DNA of 64,000 nucleotides from NCBI GenBank assembly GCA_946406115.1, contig OX291562.1, positions 3,006,001 to 3,070,000 of the forward strand. The letters run 5' to 3'. Within the stretch, counting starts at the first letter, position 1; each line of letters starts with the position of its first letter. This document shows positions 1 to 12,086 of the stretch, in pieces. A program made the translations under genes and the position numbers. Source of the stretch: Apoda limacodes. Taxonomy: Eukaryota; Arthropoda; Insecta; Lepidoptera; Limacodidae. Below the pieces are notes generated by a model. It had not been told where the DNA came from. It worked only from the letters and a program-made list of their open reading frames with translations, and made no database searches.

Positions 1-567
1 CTCATTTTTTCTTGACACCATTCTCCCGTCTTTCTTTTGTTCGTCCGAACCATCTACAATAAAATAAAATGTATAAATATTCAGAAATACAAAAAAAAAA
101 AACTTTGAAAGTGTGATCCCATTCGCCCCCGATGATGTGATCCGAATAACCCCAAATTAATGACTTTTGAAATAAATATTTTACACATAAAAAAAATAAT
201 TAAAAAATATTGTGCTAAAATGTTTTCTTAAAAAGACTTCTTTCCAAACAATTTAAATGTTATATTTCAAAGTTTTTACACAAATCCTATGAGTTGAGTA
301 AAAACTTTAAGTTCGTACCTTAGATGAGCGCCAAAATTGTAACGCACAATTATAAATGAACAATACCCGACTTGCTGGCAAGCAGCGCTGACACTGATTT
401 ACTAGTCGAATCAAAATACTGCCGATGGTGGTAGGTGTGGGGAAGAAGGGGATCATAAGACGCCACTCGCTAGCATTCCGTTTCACGCGTTTTGATAATA
501 TTAAGGAATTTCTTATTTTGATCCGATTCACCCACTGATCCGATTCGCCTCGGTCTACCCTATAGAA

Positions 568-665
568 GTTCCAAGTCTAGATTTCAAGAAGAGGTTCCAG
601 GTACTGGAAATGATTCCAGATAAAGGTTCCAACACCAGATTCCATGTCCAGGATTCCAAGGTACC
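568..665. repeat. degenerate minisatellite, ~14-bp unit
   Basis: The stretch reads as six or seven imperfect copies of a 13-14 bp unit beginning GTTCCA or GATTCCA (gttccaagtctag, gttccaggtactgg, gattccagataaag, gttccaacaccag, attccatgtccag). No function is implied. Confidence 0.6.
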
Positions 666-1072
666 TTTTTTGTCTAGGAAGGACAGGACGACTGACCCTT
701 TATTTCGCGTTTCTGGTTCTTTTTTTTCTATGATTAACGAACAATTAGTAAATCCTTTTTAATTTCTTGTGCACACATATTTCACGTGTTCAGAACAGAT
801 AAGCGGTAACGTGATCGGCCTTATCTGGATTCGACTCTGTCCGGCGAGCTATTTAGTTCTAAACACGTGGTGAAACTCGAGTTCACGTCCCACGTATGAT
901 AAATAATTTTGGTGTACGGACGGTTTGGTGTTCCACAATCGTTTGGTGTTTGTCGAACAAGGTCAGTAAAAATCAATTGTTATGAGCATCTAACGATGTA
1001 CGAGCTAGGATGATATTAATATAAATATCTAATAATGTACTGCATATATAAGTTTTTAAATTTACGCGTTCC

Positions 1073-1230
1073 ATTACTAATTTTAAAATAATAAAACGTT
1101 GTAAAAAAATGTTGTCTTTGTTATTTGGCAAAATACCTGAGGCTGGTGTGACCCATTCGAAACGACGGGAAAAAGGTATTTTGCCAAATAACAACAGGTT
1201 TAATCTCGTTTTATTATTTTAAAATTAATG
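1073..1230. repeat. imperfect palindrome, MITE-like
   Basis: The left arm (1073-1138) and the reverse complement of the right arm (1174-1230) share an outer block with TTTTAAAATAATAAAACG and an inner block with GTTATTTGGCAAAATACCT, around a loop of about 35 nt. This snap-back layout suits a foldback or MITE relic. No coding potential is seen. Confidence 0.65.
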
Positions 1231-2179
1231 TTCTGCATAGTTATAATTTATATCAACATCTAATAATGTATGAGCTAGAATTGATATAAACATCTAAGGC
1301 AACTAAGCGAACTAATCTATTTATTATGTATATGACAGAGCAAACTGCCCTAAGTGACTCACTGATATATTAACAGACTGATATATGAAAAGATTTCCCC
1401 TTAAGAGCAAAATAGGGGATAAAAATTAGTTTTTCTTTAAAGTACACACGTACAGTCGTGGTATAGTGACATATTAGCTAGAAATTATATGAAATATCTT
1501 ACCTAGATATTAAGAGATAATAAAATAAAGGTTCAAGCTAAATTGAATGACGTAGAAGTAATGCAAGTAAAAAAATAGAATTAAATTAAATTAAAATAAA
1601 TAGGCTTATACTGATTTATTGGTAAATGATTAAAATTTTAAAAAGCCGGGAGTAACTTGCCATTTCTTTGAATTTCGTGAGCGTTATACATCGAAAACAT
1701 ACCTAATGGGTACTTTGAGCTCACAAAAATAGCCTTATTTTGTTTGAAAAATAACGAGAAGCACCTTCTTTTCATTTCGTTATACCTTTGATCTTATTAA
1801 TGATTCTAACGAAAGAAAGAGCGAGATTTATGTGTCGAGTAATTTATCTTTACCTGAAAAGCTTGCGTGATATGATATGATAAAGCCGACGTTCATTTAT
1901 TGCGAAAGATGATTTAAGAAAGTCTGAATTATCATTTTATGATTGATAATAAAAATAAACTTTATTTATCGTAGCAGAGAAAGATTCCATCTGAAATGTT
2001 AGAGCTCGTGGAGACCAACTCCAAATCTTCAAATCTCAATGAAAAATTATAAATGAATAAGTATTTTTTTTCCATAAAACTAAAGTACTAAGTAAACTTT
2101 GAAAGGCATATTAGAAATATTTGTTAAGTATCTAGTGTTACATTTTTTATTAAACTGCGCTGTTATAACACACAGTACA

Positions 2180-2430
2180 CAGTTTGGTTAGACCGTGGTG
2201 GTCGTCCGAGCTTTGAACTTGGATTTTTATTCCAAGTTAGAGTTAATTATGGTGGAGGCCTTAAGAAAACTAATTTTCTTATCGGCCATGATTGTGGCTA
2301 TATTGTTCCACACTTAAATATCGTGTAGAAAGAACAGCCGGGGGCAGTTTGCGCCTTGTCCGTTATCGGCAAGAGGGCGACAAAGGATGTATCTAATGCC
2401 GTCTCACTCTAGTCAGACGGACACGGCCTG
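2180..2430 (-). mobile_element. LINE-1 copy A0: ORF1 fragment
   Basis: This piece is homologous, on the minus strand, to the middle of ORF1 of the full-length copy C (about 34600-34890), from the block before the zinc knuckles into the Ser/Arg-rich part. Small insertions and deletions destroy the frame. It lacks a 3' half and poly(A), so it is the stump left at the outer edge of the LINE array. It is followed by GAC, a T run and a second T run that begins copy A1. Confidence 0.75.
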
Positions 2431-2735
2431 ACTTTTTTTGACTTATAAGTTTTTTTTTTTCTAACTACTGGCTACCGTTGTTGGCTGCAGATGGCCTTTA
2501 CAACTACACGCGGACTAACTTTTGCTGCGGTGCTGCTTGCACTCTTCAGCGAAAAGTTGGGGCGGTTTATGCAAGGGTGTCCTGGATACGAACCTCGGCT
2601 TGGGCAACCGCTCATAATAACTAAGTTTGTATCTGACTAAAAATTTACCGCCGTTTCGGAAAATAGCAAAGGCGTTCTGAAAAGAAGAAACGGCAAGAAA
2701 CTCTTCAGCCCTCGCCTATTATTATTTAAATCTAA

Positions 2736-5150
2736 CTAGTCGAAGCGCCCGGGTATATTAGTGAACCTAGTATACCCGCGCGCTCGAGAGTGTGTGTGTG
2801 TGTGTGAAATCAGTTCTGTATTTTGTTCTGTTCTGTTCTGTATATATTTGTATAGTCTGTGTTCGCGGTCGCGGGCGCGGAAGGCGCTTGAGCTCTGAGC
2901 CTACTGGTGATCTCATCATCTGAAACTATCAGTACGTGCCTCGGATATCTAAAGGGTCCTAAGCCCCTCTATTGGGGGCGTAGTTTATAGATTGCCTAAT
3001 TAGGGGATTGGGGTGGAGGGCTGCCGACTCAAAGTAGCGTTTAGACGCGTATGAAGGCTTTTATGGTCGTTAGCTCGAAATCGCTATGGAGATCGATGTT
3101 ACGCATGGGGCGCCAACTGCGCCTCGCATAAAGCGATTTTGAATGACTTGCAAGGAAGTAGTGTTGGTGTGACCAAACGCTACGCTCGCATATGTGAGTA
3201 TGGGCCGAATACAAGTTTTGTAAAGCGTCACCTTATTTCTAAGAAACATTTTACTGTACTTGTTTAACATTGGCTCAAGGCGACCGAGAACGAAGGCTGC
3301 TCGGTCTTTTACTCTTTTAATGTGGGCTCTAAAATTAAGACGAGAATCTAAAGTAACTCCTAGATATTTGACCTTTTTTACCCACGGAATAGTTTGGCCA
3401 TATAGGTGGACTGGAGTGAGTTGCTTAGTGGCCTTCACCGATTTTTTGCCCCGGGCGAAGTGCACTGCTGCACTTTTCTCGGGGTTAACCTCGATTCTCC
3501 ACTTCCGAAATCAATCGCTAAAGGCGTTGGCTGCAGACTGGAGGGCCAGGCTTATTCGACGGACGTGTCGGTGAGAACAGTAGAGCGCCGTATCGTCCGC
3601 GAAGAGCGCCACATTGACGTTCGAGGGACGGGGGAATGTCGTTCGTAAACAAAGAATAGAGCAGAGGGGAAAGCACGGAGCCCTGGGGGGCACCTTCACC
3701 TATGGGATGGGGAGACGAATGACTTCGTTCTACGCGATAGCGAAACCTACGTTCCGTTAGGAAGTCTCGTAAGATGAGCACGAGACGGTCTGGGATACCG
3801 AGATTGTACAGCTTGTAAATCAAGCCGTTATGTCAGACTTTATCAAAAGCCGTCGCTACGTCAAAGAAGAGGGCTCCTGTGCTTAAAGGCTTAGGGGACC
3901 TATTTAGATCTTGGAGCATGTGCTCCGTTATGCGGTGCACTTGATTGACGCACGAGTGATTAGCTCAAAAACCAAACTGTTCGTCAATAAGAATGCCTTT
4001 AGACTGAACGTAGTCCCTCAGGCGAGAAAGGAGGAGTCGTTCCTATAGTTTTCCCAAAGTTTTTAAGAGGCTAATGGGTCTATAATACGGTACTTGGTTT
4101 TCCCAGCTTAGGGAAACCTATAACGTCGGCGTCTTTACAAGAATCGGGAAAGATGCAATTTGCCATGGCTGCATTGAAGATGCTGACCAATAATAGAAGG
4201 AGGAGCTGAGCGGGGAGGATTTTTAAGAGCCTATTTGAGATCCCATTGGCACCCGGAGCCTTCTTGGGTTGTAAGTCTTTGGTGATCTTTTCGAACCCAG
4301 AGACAGTTACGGGCGGGAATGAATCAAGTGGGGGAAGGGCCGCTCTCCGCTCCACTTTCCTGTCCGCTTCATCGACGTGAGCTTGGTCAGTGGGTTGTTC
4401 GCTGAGCGAACACTGACTTTCTAGCGATTTGGCTAGGCATTCGGCCTTTTCGTCGTCGTCAAATGCGGTTGCCGCGTTTGCGTCGACTAACGGCGGCATA
4501 GTACTCACTACGTCGAATTATAATGCTCTAGCCATCTGATAGTACGCTAAGTGGGAAGGCGATATCTCTTTCATGAGATTGTCCCACTTTTCGTTCCTAA
4601 CTTCGGCTATTTTTTCTTAACAGCGCGTCGTAGAGATCTGAGCTATGCCCTATTTACCTCGGACGGATAATTGTCGTACCGCCGAGTAGCCGCGTTCTTA
4701 GCTCTCAGTAGCAACCTCACGTCCTCCGGCAAATTCCAGCGGAGATTATTCTCTACTGTAACTGTCGCTTAGAGCAATCCGCTTTAGCGGACTGTAGGTG
4801 GCTAGTAAGCGCTTCGACCGCTAAACTAACATCGTCGGTTGTGACAATATTGTCCGGGATCCCATTTAGATGGGGCGAGTCTATTTTTTCTAGGTTTTCA
4901 CCTAGCCTCCGCCAGTCGACCACATCGTTAACGGACGGATGACCGTCGGTTGGGGACCCTAGTCGTAAGAGAACTGGCCTATGATCAGATGTGAGCTCGT
5001 ATAATACCTCTATAGAATGCAACCTTAAGGTTACGTTCTTAAGAAGTGCTATGTCTAGTACGTCAGGTCTATGTGTCACTATTTCGGGAAAGTGGGTCGG
5101 AGACATGGGCGCAATGATATCGAAACCTAACGGATCGACTAGGGCCTCTA
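2736..5150 (-). pseudogene. LINE-1 ORF2 remnant (endonuclease/reverse transcriptase), copy A1
   Basis: Decayed endonuclease plus reverse-transcriptase ORF. Readable blocks lie at 5238-4753 (endonuclease end, with SDHRPVLLRLGSP), 4508-4080 (linker and start of RT, with QPKKAPGANGISNRLL), 3823-3511 (RT with SVLSPLLYSLF and LFADDTALY) and 3465-3070 (thumb region with VKYLGVTLDSRLNFRAHIKR). Frameshifts separate these blocks. The RT active-site FADD is present but split across frames from the rest, so no functional product is expected. Confidence 0.85.
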
Positions 5151-5811
5151 CGGGAGTCACCTTAAGGGGGGCTCCTGTCTGAGATACGGTGGGACGGGGG
5201 ACTGTCTTTTGAGCTGGTGCAGCAGGTTGCGGCAGCAAAGGGGCAGAAATAGTTTTTGAGGCTGGCAGAGAAGCTCTGAGTATAGAGCGGGCGTTCTCGC
5301 CTTAAGTGGGGTGGGGGGAGCCTTATTAGCCGCCACCACGTACGAACGTGGAGCCTTAGGGCACCCGCGTTAGTTCGCAGGGTGACCTGCCATGCTGCAT
5401 AGGACACAGCTGGGCGGCTCGGGGTCGTTCCTTTGCCTTTGGCAGAGGGCTGCGCCACCATGGTCCTGAAGGCACTTTACGCAACGGGGAAAGCCGTTGC
5501 AGTTTTTGGCCGAGTGACCGTAATTTTGGCAGCTATGGCACTGCCCTGGGTAGGTTCGTTTGTTTGGTTGTTCAACAACCAAACCGGATAATTTACAAAT
5601 CTCCTTTACAGAGAAGATTCGTTTGCCCTCTGGCGTGAAATTAAGTACCACCAAAACTAAATTTAGAGGCCTTTTGGAACGACCGCCGATCATGCGGTGG
5701 ACGGCATTCACCGGATAACCTTGCTTTACAAGGTCGGCCTTAATTCTCGCTCGCTTTAGTAAGACTGCGATGGTCTTCCGAGGTTTGAGCTTGAATTTTT
5801 ATTCTAAGTTC
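5151..5811 (-). pseudogene. LINE-1 ORF1 remnant (zinc-knuckle gag-like), copy A1
   Basis: Partial ORF1 of the same copy. The reading frame 5711-5370 shows the block before the zinc knuckles and three CCHC-type knuckles (CHSCQNYGHSAKNC, CVKCLQDHGG, CVLCSMAGHPAN). Downstream, frameshifts divide the Pro-rich linker. The N-terminal half is missing by 5' truncation and the C-terminal end by the internal deletion, so only the nucleic-acid-binding core is recognisable. Confidence 0.8.
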
Positions 5812-5821
5812 GGATGACCAC
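5812..5821. repeat. LINE junction motif GGATGACCAC (A1/A2)
   Basis: GGATGACCAC lies exactly between the truncated 5' end of copy A1 and the poly(T) of copy A2. It differs by one base from the motif GGACGACCAC found at 30385, 35975 and 37301. I read it as a target-site duplication or preferred nick site. Confidence 0.6.
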
Positions 5822-8349
5822 TTTTTTTTTTTTTTTTCTAACTACTGGCTACTGTTGTTGGCCGCAGATGGCCTTTACAACTACACGCGGACTAACTTTT
5901 GCTGCGGTGCTGCTTGCACCCTTCAGCGAAAAGTTGGGGCGGTTTGCGCAAGGGTGTCCTAGACACGAACCTCGGCTTGAGCAACCGCTCTTAGAAACTA
6001 AAATTTGTATCTAACTAAATTTTACCGGCAAGAAACTCTTCAGCACTCGCCTATTATAATTTAAATCTAACTAGTCGAAGCGCCCGGGTATATTAGTGAA
6101 CCTAGTATACCCGCGCGCTCGAGTGTGTGTGTGAGTGTGAAAACTAAACTGTCTAATGTTCCGTCGCCGCCGGCGGCGACGTATTCTGTATATATTATTA
6201 TTGTCTGTGTTCGCGGACGCGAGCGCGGAAGGCGCTTGAGCTTTGAGCCTGCTGGTAATCTCATCGTCAGAGTCTGTTATAACGTGCCTCGTATATCTAA
6301 ACGGTGCTAAGGCTTCTCTATTGGGGGCATAGTTACTAGATTGCCTAATTGGGGGATTGGGGTGGAGGGCTGCCGACTCAAAGTAGCGTTAAGACGCATC
6401 TTTGATGAAGGCTTTTATGGTCGGAAGCTCGAAATCACTTTGAAGATCGATGTTACGCATATAGTACGGGGCGCCGACTGCGCCTTGTATAAAGCGATTT
6501 TGTATGACTTGCAAGGAAGTAGTGTTGGTGTGACCAAACGCTACGCTCGCATATGTGAGTATGGGCCGAATACAAGTTTTGTAAAGCGTCACCTTATTTC
6601 TAAGAGACATTTTACTGTACTTGTTTAACATTGGCTTAAGACGACCGAGAACGAAGGCTGCTCGATCTCTTACTCTTTTAATGTGGGCTCTGAAATTAAG
6701 ACGAGAGTCTAAAGTGACCCCCTTAATATTTGACCTTTTTAACCCACGGAATGGGTTGGCCATATAGGTGGACTGGGGTGAGTTGCCTTGTGGCCTTTAC
6801 CGATTTTTTGCCCCGGGCGAAGAGCACTGCTGCACTTTTCTCGGGGTTAACCTCAATTCTCCACTTCCGGAACCAATCGCCTAAGGCGATGGTGGCAGAC
6901 TGGAGGGCCAGGCTTATTCGACGGACGTATCAGTGAGAACAGTAGAGCGCCGTATCGTCCGCGAAGAGCGCCACATTGACGTTAGAGGGACAAGGTATGT
7001 CGTTTGTGAACAGAGAATAAAGTAAGGGGGAATGCACGGAGCCCGGGGGACATCTGCACCTATGGGGTGGGGAGACGAATGACTTCGTTCTACGCGATAG
7101 CGAAAACTACGATCCCTAAGGAAGTCTCGTAAGATGAGCACGAGACGGTCTGGGACACCGAGATTGTACAGCTTGTAAATCAAGCCGTTATGCCAGACTT
7201 TGTCGAAAGCCTTCGCTACATCGAAGAAGAGGGCTCCTGTGCTGAATTGCTTAGGGAACCTATGGAGACCTTGGAGGCATTCGGCCTTTTCGTCGTCGTC
7301 AAATGCGATTGTCGCGTTTGCGTCGGCTAACGGCGGCATAGTACTCACTACGTCGGTTTTTAACGCTCTAGCCATCTGATAGTACGCTAAGTGGGAAGGC
7401 GATATCTCTTTCATGAGATTGTCCCACTTTTCGTTCCTAACTTCGGCTATTTTTGTCTTTACGGCACGTTGTAAAGATCTGAGCGATAATTGTCGTACCG
7501 CCGAGTAGCCGCGTTCTTAGCTCTCAATAGCAACCTCACGTCCTCCGGCAGATTCTAGCGGAGATTATTCTCTACTGTAATCCGCTTAGAGCAATCCGCT
7601 ACAGCGGACTGGAGGTGGCTAGTAAGCGCTTCGACCGCTAAACTAACATCGTCGGCTGAGACAATATTGTCCGGGATCCTATTGAGGTGGGGCGAGTCTA
7701 TGTTACCTAGGTTTTCACCTAGTCTCCGCCAGTCGACCGCGTCCTTATCGGACGGATGACCGTCGGTTGGGGACCCTAGTCGTAAGAGAACCGGCCTATG
7801 GTCAGATGTAAGCTCGTGTAACACCTCTATGGAATGCAGCCTTAAGGCTACGTTCTTAAGAAGTGCTATGTCAAGTACGTCAGGTCTATGTGTCACTATT
7901 TCGGGAAAGTGGGTCGGAGACAAGGTCGCAATAATATCGAAACCTAACGGGTCGACTAGGGCCTCTAGTCGTTTGCCGTTTAGCGATGTTGAATGCGAAT
8001 TCCATCGCTTATGTTTGCAGTTTAGGTCGCCTGCTAATACAACAGCGTTACCTAAGTCAAACAGCGTTTTAAGATCGCTTTGTAATATCACCTTTTTAGG
8101 TGATAAGTACACAGAGGCCAGTACTATGGGACTGTGTCCTGTCATCGCTAAACGGATAACCGACGCTTCTAAATTCTCTAACGGAGTCGTGTCGAGAGGT
8201 ACGCAGCCAGAGATCTTTTATAATAAATGAGCGTCCCTCCCTAACTGGTGGGCCGATCATTTCTAACCACTGCTTAGTTTGCGATCTTAGGACCCCTACG
8301 CTTTGGTTTAAGAAAAGTCTCTTGCACTAGAAGTACGTCGATTAATTTC
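5822..8349 (-). mobile_element. LINE-1 copy A2 (truncated, fused to A3)
   Basis: Second LINE-1 copy on the minus strand: poly(T) 5822-5837, 3' UTR to 6070, then a decayed ORF2 from 6071. At about 8343-8350 the sequence jumps from the N-terminal endonuclease region straight back into the C-terminal part of another ORF2 (copy A3). This leaves A2 without ORF1 and 5' end, and A3 without 3' UTR and tail. The copy also has an internal deletion near 7275, between the RT fingers and the linker. Confidence 0.8.
6071..8349 (-). pseudogene. LINE-1 ORF2 remnant, copy A2
   Basis: Decayed ORF2. The endonuclease part (8145-7555) reads well, with GDLNCKHKRWNS and TSDHRPVLLRLGSP. A fused frame at 7414-6914 carries RT pieces such as ALFFDVAKAFDKVWHNGLIY, and 6763-6389 carries the C-terminal domain. 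Loss of part of the RT by the internal deletion, plus frameshifts, make it non-functional. The 3' end of the frame contains the 20-bp palindrome also found in copies C and D (near 6160-6182). Confidence 0.82.
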
Positions 8350-10749
8350 TTCACCTTATTTCTAAGAGACATTTTACTGTACTTGTTTAACATTGGCTTA
8401 AGACGACCGAGAACGAAGGCTGCTCGATCTCTTACTCTTTTAATGTGGGCTCTGAAATTAAGACGAGAGTCTAAAGTGACCCCTAAATATTTGACCTTTT
8501 TAACCCACGGAATGGGTTGGCCATATAGGTGGACTGGGGTGAGTTGCCTTGTGGCCTTTACCGATTTTCGGCCCCGGGCGAAGTGCACTGCTGCACTTTT
8601 CTCGGGGTTAACCTCGATTCTCCACTTCCGAAACCAATCGCCTAAGGCGTTGGCGGCAGACTGGAGGGCCAGGCTTATACGACGGACGTGTCAGTGAGAA
8701 CAGTAGAGCGCCGTATCGTCCGCGAAGAGCGCCACATTAACGTTCGAGGGACGAGGTATATCGTTTGTGAATAGGGAATAGAGTAAAGGGGAAAGCACGG
8801 AGCCCTGGGGACCACCTGCACCTATGGGGTGGGTAGACGAATGACTTCGTTCTACGCGATAGCGAAAACTACGATCCCTAAGGAAGTCTCGTAAGATGAG
8901 CACGAGACGGTCTGGGACACCGAGATTGTACAGCTTGTAAATCAAGCCGTTATGCCAGACTTTATCGAAAGCCTTCGCTACATCGAAGAAGAGGGCTCCT
9001 GTGCTGAAAGGCTTAGGGGACCTATTGAGACCTTGGAGGATGTGCTCCGTTATGCGGTGCACTTGATTGACGTACGAGTGATTAGCTCGAAAACCGATCT
9101 GTTCGTCAATCAGAATGCCTTTAGACTGAACGTAGTCTTTCAGGCGAGAAAGGAGGAGTCGTTCATATAATTTTCCCAAAGTCTTTAAGAGACTAATGGG
9201 TCTATATGACGTGGCTACGTTACTAGGTTTTCCCATTTTAGGGATACCTATAACGTCAGCTTCATTCCAAGAATCGGGAAAGATGCAATTTTCCATGGCC
9301 GCATTGAAGATGCTGACCAATAGAAGGAGGAGCTGAGCGGGGAGGATTTTTAAAAGCCTGTTTGAGATCCCATCGGCACCCGGGGCCTTTTTGGGTTGTA
9401 AGTCTTTGATGATCTTTTCGACCTCAGAGACTGTTACGGGGGGAAGTGAGTCAAGTGGGGGAAGGGCCGCTCTCCGCTCCACTTCCCTGTTCACTTCATC
9501 TACGTGAGCTTGGTCAGTGGGTTGTTCGCTGAGCGAACACTGACTTTCTAGCGATTTGGCTAGGCATTCGGCCTTTTCGTCGTCGTCAAATGCGATTGTC
9601 GCGTTTGCGTCGACTAATGGCGGCATAGTACTCACTACGTCGGATTTTAACGCTTGAGCCATCTGATAGTACGCTAAGTGGGAAGGCGATATCTCTTTCA
9701 TGAGATTGTCCCACTTTTCGTTCCTAACTTCGGCTATTTTTGTCTTTACGGCACGTTGTAAAGATCTGAGCGATAATTGTCGTACCGCCGAGTAGCCGCG
9801 TTCTTAGCTCTCAATAGCAACCTCACGTCCTCCGGCAGATTCTAGCGGAGATTATTCTCTACTGTAATCCGCTTAGAGCAATCCGCTACAGCGGACTGGA
9901 GGTGGCTAGTAAGCGCTTCGACCGCTAAACTAACATCGTCGGCTGAGACAATATTGTCCGGGATCCTATTGAGGTGGGGCGAGTCTATTTTGCTTAGGTT
10001 TTCACCTAGACTCCGCCAGTCGACCACGTCCTTAACGGACGGATGACCGTCGGTTGGGGACCCTAGTCGTAAGAGAACCGGCCTATGGTCAGATGTAAGC
10101 TCGTGTAACACCTCTATGGAATGCAGCCTTAAGGCTACGTTCTTAAGAAGTGCTATGTCAAGTACGTCAGGTCTATGTGTCACTACTTCGGGAAAGTGGG
10201 TCGGAGAGATGGGCGCAATAATATCGAAACCTAACGGGTCGACTAGGGCCTCTAGTCGTTTGCCGTTTAGCGATGTTGAATGCGAATTCCATCGCTTATG
10301 TTTGCAGTTTAGGTCGCCTGCTAATACAACAGCGTTACCTAAGTCAAACAGCGTTTTAAGATCGCTTTGTAATATCACCTTTGTAGGTGACAAATACACA
10401 GAGGCCAGTACTATGGGACTGTGTCCTGTCATCGCTATACGGATAACCGACGCTTCTAAATTCTCTAACGGAGGAGTGTCGAGAGGTACGCAGTGCAGTG
10501 ATCTTTTATAATAAATGAGCGTTCCTCCCTTACTGGTGGGCCGATCATTTCTAACCATTGCGTAGTTTGCGAGCTTAGGACCCCTACGCTTTGGTTTAAG
10601 TAAAGTCTCTTGCACTAAAAGTACATCGATCTCGTGCGTCTTAAGAAATTCTGAAATTTCATCGCGCTTTGCCTGAAGGCCGTTTGCGTTCCAGAACGCA
10701 ATCGAAATAGAGCGCGATTTTATTCTACTTGGGGCTACAAAGGCCCCAT
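8350..10749 (-). pseudogene. LINE-1 ORF2 remnant, copy A3
   Basis: Three readable segments: 10615-9842 (endonuclease, with GDLNCKHKRWNS and TSDHRPVLLRLGSP), 9701-8691 (linker and most of RT, with ALFFDVAKAFDKVWHNGL and ALFADDTALYCSH) and 8588-8274 (thumb). The segments are separated by a deletion near 9780, where a block equivalent to the ORF2 middle is shortened, and by a stop near 8691. The RT catalytic FADD is retained. The ATG of this ORF2 would lie at 10747-10749. Confidence 0.85.
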
Positions 10750-11815
10750 CAATAGATTTTTATTTTTTTATTTTTAGGTGCAAAGTGCTCTAAAGCACTT
10801 AGCAGGGCTGCGTGCTCAAGCACGGCCGAAACTCGTTGCGTCGCCGATGACGCATTGCGAATTTTGTTCGCTAAAAGCGATATTTCCTCAATGTTTATAA
10901 CACTGAGGAGTTCTAGCACCACATTTAGGTCGGCTAGAACATCCGCGGACGCTAGCGACGGGCTAGGTACCGCTTTAGTCGTTTTTGGCGCGGGCGGGGA
11001 CAACGGGGCCAATTTCCGCGCCGGGGGGGCAGGAGTCGCCTTAAGGTGGGCTCCTGACTGATATACTAGGGGACAGGGGACTGCCTTTTGTGCTGGTGCA
11101 GCAAGCTGCGGCAGCAAAGGGGCAGACTTATTTTTTGAGACTGGCAAAGAATCCGAGTAGAGAGCGGGCGTTCTCGCCTTAAGAGGGGTGGGGGGGCCTT
11201 ATTTGCCGCCGCCGCATATGAACGGGGAGCCTTAGGGCACCCGCGATAGTTCGCAGGGTGGCCCGCCATGCCGCAAAGGACACAGCTTGGAGGCTCGGGG
11301 TCGTCCCTTTTCCTCTGACAAAGGGCTGTGCCACCATGGTCCTGTAGGCACTTAACGCAACGGGGGAAGCCGTTGCAGTTTTTGGCCGAGTGACCATAAT
11401 TTTGGCAGCGATGGCACTGCCCTGGGTATGTTCTTTTGTTTGGTTGTTCAACAACCAAACCAGACAATTTGCAAATCTCCTTTACAGAGAAGATTCGCTT
11501 GCCCTCTGTGGTGAAGTTCAGAACCACCAAAACTAAGTTTAGTGGCCTTTTCGAACGACCGCCGATCATGCGGTGGACGGCATTAACCGGATAACCTTGT
11601 GAAACAAGGTCGGCCTTAATTTCGGCCACCGGAATTTCGTGAGGGAGGCCGCGAATTAGAACGCGTAATTCTCGCTCGTCCTTCTAGCGCGTATGTATGA
11701 TACGGGAAATTTTTATCCCGTAACAACTTGGTTAGACCGCGGTGGTCATCTGATGTTTGAATTTGGATTTTAATCTCGAGTTCGCCCATATTGGATGCCT
11801 TCAAGAAATTAATTT
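10750..11815 (-). pseudogene. LINE-1 ORF1 remnant, copy A3
   Basis: The C-terminal two thirds of ORF1 in at least three frames: 11804-11616 (block before the knuckles), 11629-11066 (three CCHC knuckles, CHRCQNYGHSAKNC, CVKCLQDHGGTALC, CVLCGMAGHPANYRGC) and 11147-10749 (Pro-rich linker and helical C-terminal end). The frameshifts lie near 11640 and 11150. The N-terminal Ser/Arg-rich domain is absent. Confidence 0.82.
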
Positions 11816-11829
11816 ATCGCTCAGATATC

Positions 11830-12086
11830 GCGCAGATGCTGGCGCATCTTCACTGCTCCAATTGAGCTAGAATGCCCAATAAACATTTTGGAATTGATTA
11901 CGTGCATCTGCGCTGCGGAAAGTGAGCCAGAATGCCCAATAAACATTTTGGAATTGATTACGTGCATCTGCGCTGCGGAAAGTGAGCCAGAATGCCCAAT
12001 AAACATTTTGGAATTGATTACGTGCATCTGCGCTGCGGAAAGTGAGCCAGAATGCCCAATAAACATTTTGAAATTGGTTACGTAAA
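11830..12086. repeat. left Polinton terminal repeat with perfect 60-bp tandem array
   Basis: Starting at 11831 the sequence matches the reverse complement of the right terminus (GCAGATGCTGGCGCATCTTC). From 11871 a 60-bp unit repeats exactly three times (11871-11930, 11931-11990, 11991-12050), with a partial fourth that drifts after 12070. Each unit contains AATGCCCAATAAACATTTTG followed by GAATTGATTACG and GCGGAAAGTGAGCC. Sequence after the array (12087-12110) again matches the inner right terminal repeat. ORFs read through the repeat are artefacts of its 60-bp period, which is divisible by three. Confidence 0.88.

Larger units (their letters stand above)
1..2179. other. AT-rich intergenic DNA, no gene seen
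   Basis: No reading frame here resembles a protein, and the short ORFs are random. The stretch holds a degenerate minisatellite (about 568-665), a long imperfect palindrome (1073-1230) and a pair of similar direct repeats flanking that palindrome (about 986-1040 and 1252-1300). A phrase of the type 'gatccgattcgcc' occurs near 111-155 and 525-560 and may mark the ends of an unidentified repeat. Confidence 0.6.
2450..5811 (-). mobile_element. LINE-1 copy A1 (5'-truncated jockey-like LINE)
   Basis: Minus-strand non-LTR retrotransposon copy. Poly(T) at 2450-2460 is the poly(A) tail. It is followed by the 3' UTR (to about 2735), a decayed ORF2 (2736 to about 5150) and a piece of ORF1 (about 5151-5811), where the copy ends 5'-truncated. 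Compared with copy C, an internal deletion near 5150 joins the endonuclease region of ORF2 directly to the zinc-knuckle part of ORF1. It is the most diverged copy of the family here. Its 5' end abuts the motif GGATGACCAC and the tail of copy A2. Confidence 0.85.
8350..11815 (-). mobile_element. LINE-1 copy A3 (lacks both ends)
   Basis: Third copy, joined at its 3' side to A2 and cut off at its 5' side within ORF1 (about 11815), where the left terminal repeat of the Polinton begins shortly after. ORF2 and ORF1 are both damaged. Because the A3 sequence runs without a break through the ORF2 site at which the Polinton right border lies in copy B, A3 cannot be the simple other half of the interrupted copy B. 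Confidence 0.8.

Noticed and set aside
11871..12060. 60-bp repeats considered as a CRISPR array
   Set aside because: The units are contiguous without spacers and belong to a eukaryotic transposon terminus.
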